From assembly GCA_009829735.1 (NCBI GenBank), contig CM020618.1, forward strand, positions 4,214,882 through 4,278,881: a DNA stretch of 64,000 bases. Reading direction: 5' to 3'. The DNA comes from Pyropia yezoensis (taxonomy: Eukaryota > Rhodophyta > Bangiophyceae > Bangiales > Bangiaceae). Position numbers and translations under genes: made by a program. The notes below the pieces were generated by a model, which saw nothing but the letters and a program-made list of their open reading frames with translations, was not told the DNA's origin and made no database searches. This document shows, one piece after another, positions 11,090-20,955 of this stretch (the stretch's first letter is position 1; each line of letters starts with the position of its first letter).

Positions 11090-11524
11090 CGCGCGGGCCG
11101 CCGCCGTGATCTCTGGCCTCCAGCAGGATCGCGGCGAATCTCCTGGAATTAACTTGAGTAGTATGCCGGCAGTCGAGCAAGAAAAGTACATATCTGCTGA
11201 AGCTGAGGTCAGGATGCCTCGGCAGAGGTGACCCCAGGCAATGCGATTACAATACTTCCACTGCGCAAGGTGGATTTCCACGAGTGCTAAGTATTTCCAC
11301 GTGTGAGCACAGGCCACGTGCGCCTATGAAAAGGAGGCGGCGACCTGCGTTAAACTTTCTCAGTCGTCAGCCGCTTGGACCTCCGCCGGCGTGCTTTTTC
11401 TTTGCCATCAGTGAGGACAGTCTGTTTAAAGAGGTCTATCCGCCAGCGGCACAGATCGATGGATAGAGCAAAGCTTAAAATAAAAAGAAGAGAAGCAACC
11501 GAACCGAAATGTAACCACATTTTC
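11090..11524. other. No supported gene
   Basis: Less GC-rich than contig A, with only short frames. It is the 3' flank of the transposase-like ORF that ends at 11525 on the minus strand. Nothing else recognisable was found. Confidence 0.5.
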
Positions 11525-12263
11525 TCACCTAGAGCTCTCTTCCGAGAATGGCTTACGATCAAATAGCACAGCATGAACGCCCTCGCGCTCCAAAGTGCCT
11601 ACCACAGCATCCAAAGCGCCAACAGGGACATACTGTTTGGCCCCTCCTAAGCCAGAAAAGCAGTCTCTTCCCCACTTTCTCGCAGCGTATCCGTACCTGC
11701 CAGCTCTGTCACGAGCAGACTTAACGCGCTCCACGTAGGCAAAGACCTTGTGACCAGGTTCCCCATGGACTGTGACTGCAGCATAGTGGAGCACTGCGCC
11801 AAAGGTGCTCACAGCTACATCTTCGACCTGCCCATTAGGTGCCCGCCGCCTTTCAGTCGAATTAACGCGAAGAAGGAAGTTACGGCGTCGATGACAATCG
11901 CTTCCCGCCCTAATCGGCCTTGCCCAAGCAATTCCGCCTCCAGCAAAACCTCAACCGGAAATACTTGGTGGCAATTACCGGGTCGTCTGTCAAGTTGATG
12001 GCGTCAGCGGAAAGCACTGCTCGCATGCAGGTCAGCTCCTGATCTTGCAAGGGAGCTGCCGTTGTCCGAGGGGGCAACAGAGCTCTACCAATACCATCCT
12101 CGGATGAAAGCTCCAAGCTTCGGGAGGGATGGCCGTCTCTAAGTCGGGTCGAAACAACCGCGTGTGCGGCTGACGGTAGATTCTGAGACTGGGAACGACG
12201 CTCGAGGTGGCTCTTGCGGAGTCGTTTTATACGCGTTCGCTGCGCACGTCGACCAATGAGCAT
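11525..12263 (-). pseudogene. Transposase-like C-terminal fragment (left copy, frameshifted)
   Basis: Read on the minus strand, two frames (12263-11910 and 11812-11525) join into the 245-residue protein seen intact in the right arm at 47100-47837. The left copy has four A instead of three in CCAGCAAAACC near 11945, which breaks the frame. The C-terminal part contains STFGAVLHYAAVTVHGEPGHKVFAYVERVKSA, which resembles the end of CACTA/Tnp2-type transposases; this family link is tentative. The palindrome array at 12431-12653 lies upstream, where CACTA elements usually carry subterminal repeats. Confidence 0.4.
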
Positions 12264-12430
12264 TCAGATTGACATCTGGGAATCGTCCACTCTAAGGGTC
12301 ATTATGGAGCAAGACAAATGCCATCTTGGAACGTAGCTGGCAGCCCTCTGGGGACTTCTAGACCTGATCGAGAAGGGTCTGCAAGGATCCGAAAGACTCG
12401 AGATTCAAGAGTCCCAGGACATACAGTAAC

Positions 12431-12653
12431 GCCGTCGAAATCGAGGGTTTCCGATCGTTGGCCCTCGATATCGCGGCTGCCGAGCGACAGATATGAAGCA
12501 GTGTCCCCAAGATCGAGGCTGCTGATTTGAAGTCCGGCAACCAGTCCCCGATATTGAGGATTGTGCTCCTGTTCACCCATGATTTTGAGGAATCTACCCC
12601 CAATATTGGGCAAGATATCTCCGATATCGAGAGTAAACCCTCCATATCGAGGG
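12431..12653. repeat. Array of GATATC-centred short palindromes (left)
   Basis: About nine variants of CCTCGATATCGAGG occur in 220 bases, including CTCGATATCG, CCCGATATTGAGG, CCCAATATTGGG, AGATATCTCCGATATCGAGA and CCATATCGAGGG. Arms change in a matched way, so several variants stay palindromic. Dispersed subterminal binding sites for a transposase are the likeliest explanation, given the transposase-like ORF beside them. Confidence 0.7.
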
Positions 12654-13339
12654 CTGAATGTTTTGTAGGGCAGCTGCAACAGCATGAGACTCTCCGGAAA
12701 CAGATGATGTGCTGATGAAGGTCTGTGGCCGTAGGGCGGAGGAGCGACTGGAATGCCTTTTTTTTTGACCGGTCTCTGCACAAGAAGAACACTGTCCTAC
12801 TTTGCGAGGTGTCTGGTAGCTCAGTTGTAGGACGTACGGGCACTGCATGCCCCGCGCAAGTATGGAGATTCCTGGCGGCGTCATGTCGCTTCGGAAACAA
12901 TGACGCAAAGCGGTCAAAAGCGCTACAAGAGAAGTATTCAATGCAAGCAGCTATTTTGGGCGCACTCTGCGGGATGAGAACGCAATCCTCATTGCCCGAC
13001 ACAGACAATCAACAGCGTTGGATTGCGAGGCACACACAATCGCCATTTCCCGACGCAGACGCCGCGACGGGGGGTTGCAGTCACGCGTCAGCCCCACCAC
13101 CCATCCACCGCGGCCAGTGGGGCAGGGGGGAGGGTCGACGGAGGGAGGGGAGAGCAAGGTAGGGAGACGACCGGTCGAGGGGGAGGGTGAGGGACGACGA
13201 AAGAACACACTCGAAGGGCAGCCACCAACCCCCCACGGGTGGTTGTGCCTGCCCCAACGACCGTGCGCCGGCGAGGACGGCCCCCAGTAAGTGTATAGGA
13301 GATGTTGGTAGTGGTGAGAACGGCAGATATGCGCCGGCT
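12654..13339. other. Intergenic, no supported gene
   Basis: Short frames only. A tRNA-like A-box (TAGCTCAGTTG, about 12818-12828) is present without a B-box. The right half is the 5' flank of the Cache-lectin receptor gene and shifts to high GC around 13050. Confidence 0.5.
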
Positions 13340-15508
13340 ATGGCGGTGGCAGCAGCAGCGGCGGCGGCGCCACGATTTGGGGCACCCCGGCTGGGTATGC
13401 CGGGGGGCACCGCACGTACACGTACGAGGAGCGCACGTGCGGCTGTGGTTGCAGCGGCCCTGGGTGTAGCGGCGGCGGGTACCTCCGCCACGCCTCCCAG
13501 AGCGGGGGTAGCCCCCTCTTCACGGAACGGCGCGGCCTTTTTTGAGTCCATCGACACGCGGCGGCGCCAGAGGAAGACACCTTCCCTGCGGTCGTGTTCG
13601 AGCCCTTTCTGGCACCATCGCCCCTCCGTGGCGTTGGCAACGAGCCGCCTCGCCGCGGGGATGGGCAAAAAGTCCACCCTGGAGGTGGCGCTCCAGACGC
13701 CCGCTGGACCCCCCCGTTGCACCCCTCCCGCCGCTGGCCGCAGCGCCAATGAGCACGGCCGAAGTGCGCCTCGCCGCAGCGGCGGTCTTTCGTCACTGGG
13801 CGTCGCCCCAGACCTATGCGCCGCTCTGCTGCCGCGGGACCAGTTTATCATGTCTGCCTGGACGGCGGGGGTGTACGTGCGCAACGCGGCCGCGCGCGCC
13901 GTGTGCCCCCACGAGATGACGCTGAGGACTATGAAAAGTACGTTTTTTTTTTCTTCTTCTTGGCGCCATGCCAACCCGGCCAACCGCCACCACACCCGCC
14001 GCCGCCACGCCCCACACTCTGGGTCCAGACGACTCACACGGCCTACTTGCCGCGTTTTCTGTCTTTGGTCTTTTTTTTCTTGGTTGCTTTCTTCCCCGCT
14101 TCCCTCCACCCCCCCCCCCCCCCCCCCTGTTGCTTCTCCGTGCACGTGGTGGAGTGGTATGCACAGTTGTGGGTGGGGAGTGGATCCGCCAGCAGAACCT
14201 CACCAGCCCCGCCACCACTGACGCTCTCTTCTCAGACGGCGGTGCCGCGGTGGCGGTGGCGGCAGCTGTGGCGGCGGCGGCGGCAGCGGCGGCTGTGGTG
14301 GCAGCGTCAGCTGTGGCTTGGTTCGGTCGGCTCTGCGTGCGTGGGATGGGTACGGAGACGGCCTCGGCGTCGGCGTCGGCGGCGATGGCATCGGCGGGGC
14401 GGTGCTGTTTGCGTCCTTGGACAAGACGTTGATGATTGCCGCGACCAAGTCTACTGGGCGGAGTATGGAGCAAGCGTGTCGAGTAGGCTACTTCCCCGCC
14501 ATGGACTACTTGCCTGCTGTGCAGTATGGGCTTCCCCCTTTGACCAAGGATCCAGAAGGGCACTACGCCATCGGGAAGATGCTGCAGCACTCCGACGTCG
14601 ATGGGGCCTACACTGTGCGTCCAGGAATCGAGCGGGCCATCCCCTGCACGGCTTCTCACGTCACAGAAAAGTACAAGGACAACTCAGGCTTTGGTGACAG
14701 GACCACTACCGCCATGCCCTTTTATGACGACACGAAAACCCTGCTGGGCGTCGCGGGCGTGGACATTCCCTTTGCCGAGATCGCGTCCCGGTCCGCCGCG
14801 CCCGACGAGGCGATTGCAACGCTCTCTGGGCGAGGCACCTGCACCCGCCTGCGCCTCACTTCGTGCGAGCAGCAGACGCTGCGGGCGGCGGCCGCCGTGA
14901 GTGCCGAGCGTCTGCCCCACGACACAGCCCGCTACTTTGTGCCCCCACCGTCGGCCGTGCCGCCGGGCCCCGCCGCCGCCTTCGACGCCGCCGTCGTGTG
15001 GCTGCCCTCCTTCCTCTCCCCCGCCGACGCCCTCCCCGCGGCGGCCGCCGCGGCAGCGTGCGCGGCGCTGACGCCGGCAGGCGTCGGGCGGCTCGCAACA
15101 GCCCGGTTGCCCGCCGAGGCAGCGGCGCTGGCGGGGGTCCTCGATAAAGACTCCACGTGGATTGGCCTGTCACGGCCCGCGGCCGGGGGGGTCTACACCT
15201 GGGCGCTCGGCGGCGGCGGCCGCGCGCCGCTGTCCTACACCGACGGGTGGCCACAAGGGGTGCCCCCGTCGGCGGCGACGGCGGCCGCCGCGGGCAACTG
15301 CGTCACCGCCGACCGGCGCGGGGTGGTGGCCAATTGGTCGCCCGCCGACTGTGGCGTCACGGCGGCGTACGTCTGTGAGCTGCCGCTGGGAGCGGTCCAG
15401 GGCGGGTCCGCCGCCAATGGGACCACCTCCCCGCTGTGTGGGGCGGGGCTCCACCGCATTGGCGGGGGGGGGGGGGACGCCGCGGCTGCCGAAGGCTCGC
15501 CGCCGGCT

Positions 15509-15567
<59 letters not shown>

Positions 15568-16042
15568 GGCGGCGGTGGCGGGGCGGATCAACCCACCGCC
15601 TGTCGTGTGCGCAGCGCCGCCCTCCCTCCCGCCTTGCGCACAGCCGCCGTCGCAGCGGCGGCTGCGGCCGTTTTGCGACCTCGGCACCCCCGGCGACCAG
15701 TGCGAGGACTGATGCTGCCCGGGGTGTCCGTGCACCCTCGCGGACGCTGGCGACGGTGTCGTGGGGGGGGGCGGGGGAAAGCCGAGTGCCGGCGTCATTG
15801 CTGGCATTGTGGTGGGCAGCGTGGTTGCGCTCGCCTTCGCCATCATCGCTGGCGTGCTGTTTCAGCGGTGGTGGGCGCGCTACTGCACTGGCAGTGGTGA
15901 CGGCGGTGGCGACGGCGGCAGCGGTGGGGATCGTGGCGCGAGGGGGAGGGTCGGCCGCGGGTCGGACAGCGCGTCGATCGCGCCACCGTCCGAGGAGCCT
16001 GCCGCCAGCGCACGGGCGGAGGATGTAGGCGTGCGGGACTAG
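13340..16042 (+). CDS. Cache plus C-type-lectin membrane receptor (left copy)
   Basis: The main frame, 14236-15712, is intact in this arm. It contains PFYDDTKTLLGVAGVDI, typical of the last strands of an extracellular Cache domain, then a C-type lectin-like domain with WIGL, YTWALG, DGWPQG, GNCV, ANWSPADCG and YVCE in canonical order. It then runs through a poly-Ala tract and Cys-rich DLGTPGDQCED to a TGA at 15710. The same frame continues (CCPGCPC...) into a transmembrane helix, AGIVVGSVVALAFAIIAGVLF, and an acidic/Ser tail to 16042. Upstream, from ATG 13340, protein-like segments (AFFESID, VFEPFLGTIAPSVALATSRLAAG, MSAWTAGVYVRNAAARAV) lie in different frames with a GTACGT donor at 13938 and a TTCTCAG acceptor at 14235, so an intron plus base errors are likely. 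Probable role: cell-surface sensing of small ligands or glycans, inferred from domains only. Confidence 0.65.
15710..15712 (+). other. In-frame UGA between lectin ectodomain and membrane anchor
   Basis: The lectin frame meets TGA here, yet the following 110 codons of the same frame encode a Cys-rich linker, a clear transmembrane helix and a tail. The reverse-complement copy (43642-43644) is identical, so a one-off base error in a single arm is unlikely. Readthrough, a short intron, a real nonsense allele or recoding are all possible. Confidence 0.7.
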
Positions 16043-16311
16043 GCCGACACGGGTCCTGCGCTATTTGCGGTGGGGGGGGGGGGTCTGGCTCCGTGGCGGC
16101 CCTCGAGGAGGCCGTGGCGGCCCTCGAGGCGGAGAGCAGGTCCCTGCCACGCCTAGCGCAGAGGTAGGCGGACTGGGCGACGGGGCTGTAGGTGCCTTAC
16201 GCCCGCCGGGTGCGACGGCCAGAGTGGGCGGGGGAGCGGGGTTTCGCCGCGCGGACACAGGGGTGGGAGGGGAAGGGGGGGGGAGGGGGGACATAAGTTG
16301 ACCTCGTTGGC

Positions 16312-16887
16312 GTGTACCCTCTTTTGGTTTTGGCCATCGTGGCTAGGAAAACGAACGGAGATACTGACGGCGGGGCGTGCCCGCCACCCGCTCGACCGCG
16401 GCGGTGCCACCGCCATCATGAGAAGAGCCACCCCCGCGGGGACTCCCAGCGTATCGGCGGGGCCCGCCGCCGCCGCCGCCGCTGCCGCGGCGGCAGGGGC
16501 GGCGACGAGCCGCGCCACCACCGTGGGGGTCACCGCACCCACGCTGGTCACCGCCCCCGTCCCCCACCGCCCGCCGTCGCCACTGCCACCGTTGCCACGG
16601 ACTGGGGGACGGGTAGGGCTGTGTACGGGAAAGAGCTTTGGGGGGGCGGGGGTGTGGCGGCCGCACCGGTGGCCTCGCCAGAGAGGCACACGAATGGCCC
16701 CCCATGGCCCGAGACGACTCCCCTGACCGCGCGCGTCGACATTCCACGCCCAAGGCGCGGAGCAGCCGCCACCACCGCAGAGGCGGGGGAGGTGGCGCCG
16801 GCGGCGCCGGCGGCGGCAGCGGGCGACCGCGCCTGCGGCGATAGTCGCCCAAGAAAAAGGTCAAAGTGTAGGTACAGTACGTGCTAA
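16312..16887 (+). CDS. Hypothetical basic-tailed ORF (left copy)
   Basis: A 191-codon frame shares its last 130 or so codons with the right-arm frame at 42465-43055, where the N-terminus differs by a homopolymer shift. The C-terminal half reads TDWGTGRAVYGKELWGGGG... and ends in PRKRSKCRYSTC, a basic cluster. No domain is recognised. It could be a separate small gene, a distal exon of the receptor's cytoplasmic tail, or noncoding. Confidence 0.25.
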   Translation: MYPLLVLAIVARKTNGDTDGGACPPPARPRRCHRHHEKSHPRGDSQRIGGARRRRRRCRGGRGGDEPRHHRGGHRTHAGHRPRPPPPAVATATVATDWGTGRAVYGKELWGGGGVAAAPVASPERHTNGPPWPETTPLTARVDIPRPRRGAAATTAEAGEVAPAAPAAAAGDRACGDSRPRKRSKCRYSTC

Positions 16888-18134
16888 ATATATAGAACAT
16901 AGATCGTCCTTTCAGCCCACCCTCCCGCCGCGCCCACGGCGGCCGGCGCCGGCGTCTGCGTCCCGACGAGACGGAGAGGCCACCGCTGCGCGGAGGGGGG
17001 GGGGGCGCGCCGTCGCGGCCACCACCGCTTGTCCGGGATACTCCGCCGTTTGGCACCCTCCCGCTCCTCCCGCCCATGTGCGCGTCTGTCCACGGGAGAG
17101 TGCTCGCTCAGCGCTCGGTGTCCGTTTTCCTGGGCCGGGCGTGTGTGACCACGTCGTTGGCGGCGAGCGACGGGCGGGGGGCCCCACACGATCGGTGGCG
17201 GCGCACCATGAGGGCCGGTGTGGCGGCCGCGGTGGGCCTGTTGCTGCTGGCAGGCTTTCATCGCGGCCAGCTGCGACAATGGCTGGGGGCTGCCGGCTGC
17301 TGGTCGCCGGCTGCTGGTTACCACACGGCCCCAGGCCATGAGCGATGATGGCTGCCGTTGCCACCGCCCGCGCCGCTACCGTGGCCGGCTGCTGTCGCCG
17401 CTTTCTCCCGCTGCGACGCGGCCTGGGGCTGCTGCAGCTGCAGCAGGGGGGGGACGGCAGGAAAGGGGGAGGGTGGGGGAAAGAGGATGGAGGGTGGAGA
17501 GAAGATTGGGAGGTGGCACAGAGAGAAAAGGGGGAGAGTTGCGGAAGAGGGAACGGGGGGAGGCAAACGGCAGTGGGGATGTTGGTGGGGGGGGGGACGG
17601 GGGGGAGGACCGACCCAATGGTGGCGCCGCGGCGGCGCCACGGCGACTGGTGGGTCGGCGAATGACCGCGTCCGAAGCCTCATGCTGCTGCAGGCGGCAT
17701 CCCGCGCGGGGCCGGCTGCCGCCTCCGCTACCGTCGTCGCCGCCCCCGTGGACCGTTTTGCCTGCTCCCCTACGCCGGGTGGTGGACCGGCCGCCGCCAT
17801 CACAGCCTCCGCCAACGCAACTACTTGAGCGGCCGACTGACGGCGGGTGGGAGAGGGGAGGGGGGGGGAGGCTCGTCTTCAAGAAAGCTGTGTGTGCCTG
17901 TCGGCTTCGCACAATCGATGTCATAGTGTGGACTGCATGCCTGCCCCTGACGGGCGAGCCCCGCCTCCCCCGCCCCCTAACCTCCAAGCCACCTCACTGC
18001 CCCCATGCTCCCCTCCGCTCCAATCCAAATCCCCCACCAGGGAGAGTTACCGCAGCTGGCACCGCCAGCGCCGGCGCCTGCGCCGCACGCCAGTGGTCAC
18101 AGTCAACACTGACGGCCCCACACTGGCGGCGGGC
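16888..18134. other. Low-complexity region, no supported gene
   Basis: An AT-rich patch (CTAAATATATAG near 16884) is followed by GC-rich purine/pyrimidine runs. ATG 17210 opens a short frame with a signal-peptide-like start (MRAGVAAAVGLLLLAG), which stops after about 45 codons. The right end is the 3' flank of the acetyltransferase. Confidence 0.45.
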
Positions 18135-18911
18135 TCAGACAGATGGGCTCGTGGACGCGGCGGTAGCCCTCCCTTCCACGCCCCGTCCCCCGCTCCCCCC
18201 CCCCAACGTGCTAAGCGCCTTCCCCTCCACCCGCATGAGGCGGAGGTTGCCCCGCACGGTGGCGCCCGCGCGGGTGTAAAAGCCAATCGCCGGGGCGTTC
18301 CACTCGTACACCACCCAGTCCATCCGCGCGCAGCGGGTGGCCACCGCCGCGGCTGCGGCAGCCGCCAGGAGGCGGCGGCCAATGCCGCAGCCACGCCATC
18401 CGGCCGTCACAATGAGGTCCTCCACGTAGAGCGCGCGGCCGGCCCAGGTGGAGTACGTGTGGTGCCAGAGAGCCATGCCTACCACCCCGTCACTGGGACG
18501 GACACGGTCACCGTCGACGTCGCCACCGCCGTCGACGTTGCCACCGCCGTCGCTCCCGTCACAACCACCAACGACTCTTCCGCGGCTGTCGCCGTCGACA
18601 TCGCCGTCGCCGTCGTTGTGGCCGCTGCCGCCCCCACCACCACTGCCGTCACCGCCGCCGTCGGGGGCCACCACTGCCAGGATGACGTGAAAGGCCGGGG
18701 GCATCCCCCCCCCCGCCGCCCCTTGCGGTGGGAACCCGTCCCGCACCAGGTCCTCGACGGTGAGCGCCGGCGCGTCGGGCTCCCGCTCAAAGCCGGCGAG
18801 CTCCCGGATGAGCCGCGCCACCGCGGGCATGTCCGCCGCCGTCGCTGGCCGAAGGGCCACCGCCGTCGTCCCCCGCCCGGGGAGGGTGGGGGGGGGGGAA
18901 ACGGGCGTCAT
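18135..18911 (-). CDS. SSAT-like diamine/polyamine N-acetyltransferase (left copy)
   Basis: This 258-residue GNAT-fold enzyme is intact in both arms. RPATAADMPAVARLIRELAGFE (about 21-42), a DL..DGF motif, the core LYVEDLIVTAGWRGCGIGRRLL (acetyl-CoA loop RGCGIG at 173-178), VYEWNAPAIGFYTRAGA (catalytic-position Tyr near 212) and a short C-terminus match the spermidine/spermine N1-acetyltransferase family, which acetylates small polyamines or thialysine. A Gly/Asp-rich insert of about 60 residues (83-142) interrupts the region between strands; the usual family length is about 170 residues. ATG 18911 immediately precedes MTPVS; the conserved fold begins near residue 18. The exact substrate cannot be read from sequence. 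Confidence 0.85.
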   Translation of the reverse strand: MTPVSPPPTLPGRGTTAVALRPATAADMPAVARLIRELAGFEREPDAPALTVEDLVRDGFPPQGAAGGGMPPAFHVILAVVAPDGGGDGSGGGGGSGHNDGDGDVDGDSRGRVVGGCDGSDGGGNVDGGGDVDGDRVRPSDGVVGMALWHHTYSTWAGRALYVEDLIVTAGWRGCGIGRRLLAAAAAAAVATRCARMDWVVYEWNAPAIGFYTRAGATVRGNLRLMRVEGKALSTLGGGSGGRGVEGRATAASTSPSV

Positions 18912-19105
18912 GGCACGCGCGAACCAACGGGGATGGCAACCACCACGCCGGGCTGGCTGCCAGCAGCGCGCCCAACGCCCTGACGTCTCGCCCGTGCAGG
19001 GAGGCGATGCGGGAGCGTCAAGAGCCCGGCTGCGCAGTGCCCCTTCAACCGGCGTCTCGGAAATCGTGCGAAATCGATGTTTTGGCGTTGCGCGGATCGT
19101 TGTGA

Positions 19106-20779
19106 CCAGGCCTGATCAAGGGTACCGTTTTCGGCCATGTGTATGTGTCTTGGGGAAACGTTTATGGCCGATTTCCAAAGAATGATCAGTTCCGTAAGGA
19201 GGTTCACAGCAGGATCTCCCAGAACAGTCGCCATGTGCGCACGCATTCTGGGCCACAAGAATTCTCCGGCGGTGCCCGCGGCCTTGGCCGAACAACATCC
19301 AACACGGCAAATCCCTGTCGCATCTGTGTGATGCCTTGATGTGAGACCGGCCGAAAAATCTCCCGTCTGCACAGACCGGCCCAGTCTTGCAGAGGACTGC
19401 TGTCAGGGGCTCACAGCATCGGTCCGAGGCCAGGTGCCGCGAAATGAGGCCGGTTCTAGGGCGCTGATTGGCCAGTACAAAGTAGCCTGCAGTTGCACGG
19501 ACGGGTTCGCAGCAGGTACGGGCTGTTGTCACGTGCTCACAGGAGGCCACCACAGAGTACTGTGCCAGTTAATTTCCCGTTGTGGGGGGGATCCGTCACT
19601 CGAGCACAGCCCTGGAAACACGATCGGAGAGGGGTCCGACGAGGAGCGCCGAATCGGATGAGACGTATGCGATACCTGCTGCCGCGATTTAGCGGCAGCC
19701 AATGGGAAGGGGGGAAACATCGGTACTTCGGTGGAATGCTGCTGTGACCTGCTGTGAACCCCAACATGAATCTCATCATTCTTCAGAAATCGGCCATACA
19801 CGTGGGTATGAGTATGGGGCCCACACCATTCCTCATGTGTAGTGTATCAGCAGGCCAGCGCCATTACGGGTATGGCGCGTAGGTATACCTTCGACCCAGC
19901 CAGGCCCAAGAGTATGCGGCAAAAATGGGAGGTAAGAGTATCAGTACCCGGGTATGAGACCTATGATTACCTGCGGACGTCGCCGAACTTCAGGTTTCTC
20001 ACAAGTGCAGTCGCCCTCGCACCATCCTCCTTCCCCGACGCCGTCTGTTATCCCGCCAGGCACACGAGAGCTGCTGCGGGGTTTCGCTATAAGGCCCCCC
20101 GTCTCCCTCCTCCGATGAGCTCGCGTTATGGCGGCTCCCTGCGTAGCCGTCGCCTCGCCGACCCGGACGTGTGCGCCACAGCAGTGCTGCCACCATTCTC
20201 TAAACACGCTCTGATTGGTGCTGGCCGAGCTATGCTGCAGGGGCAAGGACGAAGTCACGTTGGGCTGGTCCTCGCGGAGGCATCACGTGTGCCAGCGAAA
20301 GGAGCCTTCGTACCACCCCTGGGTCGTGGTCAGGAACAGCCTGGGACGATTGTAACCCTGAACTGGACCAGACGTCGGCCTCGGAGGCTCCCACGTAGGG
20401 ATACGTAGTGGCGCGTCGTGATTGATGGTCAGGTGGTTTGCAAGGAGGCTTCTGACCACCGCGGAAGGAACAAAGAAGCGGCGCGTCTGGGCAAAACGGC
20501 GCCCCGCACGTCCGAGCGTTTCAAAACGGTGCCACCCCACGAACAATCGTTTCAAGACGGCGCCACCCCACGTCCAAGCAGTGAATTGCTTGCTGCCCTA
20601 CTAAATCCTGACTGAAGTCCTCCTGGTACCCTTGAGGATCTGTGCAATGGGTATCTGATACTCTTGGCTGAAACTGTACTGTGTATCATGCGAGGCTTCG
20701 GTTTTGGTCAAGAGTACTTCAGATTCCCTTGTTTGATACCCGGGTGGTGCCTTGGCGCGATACCCTTGATCAGGCCTGG
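19106..20779. mobile_element. Non-autonomous TIR element, 1674 bp, 6-bp TSD (left copy)
   Basis: CCAGGCCTGATCAAGGGTA at 19106-19124 is the exact reverse complement of 20761-20779, and TTGTGA flanks both ends (19100-19105 and 20780-20785), a target-site duplication. Subterminal GGTATCC-like and AAGAGTA motifs recur near both ends, and a second, imperfect inverted pair (about 19165-19215 with 19745-19797) lies inside. No transposase frame is present. The superfamily is unknown. Confidence 0.8.
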
Positions 20780-20955
20780 TTGTGACCCCTTCCTCAGCAT
20801 CATTCCTGCCCAGAGGAATGGGACTAACAGGAGGCGGTCAAGAACAGCGTGACGTGGTGAGACCTTTTCTGTAAATGATGAACAAAAGAGGACCACCGAT
20901 TGCGCCGCCTATTCGACGAGATCGCTCATGAGAGCTCGCCCTGTGAAGAGGGCCT

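Noticed and set aside
9431..11317. 628-codon minus-strand frame across the first gap
   Set aside because: It is Pro-rich complement of G-runs joined through N; no coding evidence.
12812..12880. tRNA-like sequence with A-box TAGCTCAGTTG
   Set aside because: No B-box or cloverleaf partner strands follow, so a tRNA or tRNA-derived SINE is not supported.
15710..15712. Calling the UGA a selenocysteine codon
   Set aside because: No SECIS element was identified by eye and no selenoprotein family matches; kept only as a possibility to test.
16848..16874. PKKKVKV nuclear-localisation-like reading
   Set aside because: It is in a frame with a stop just upstream, so it is not part of a supported protein.
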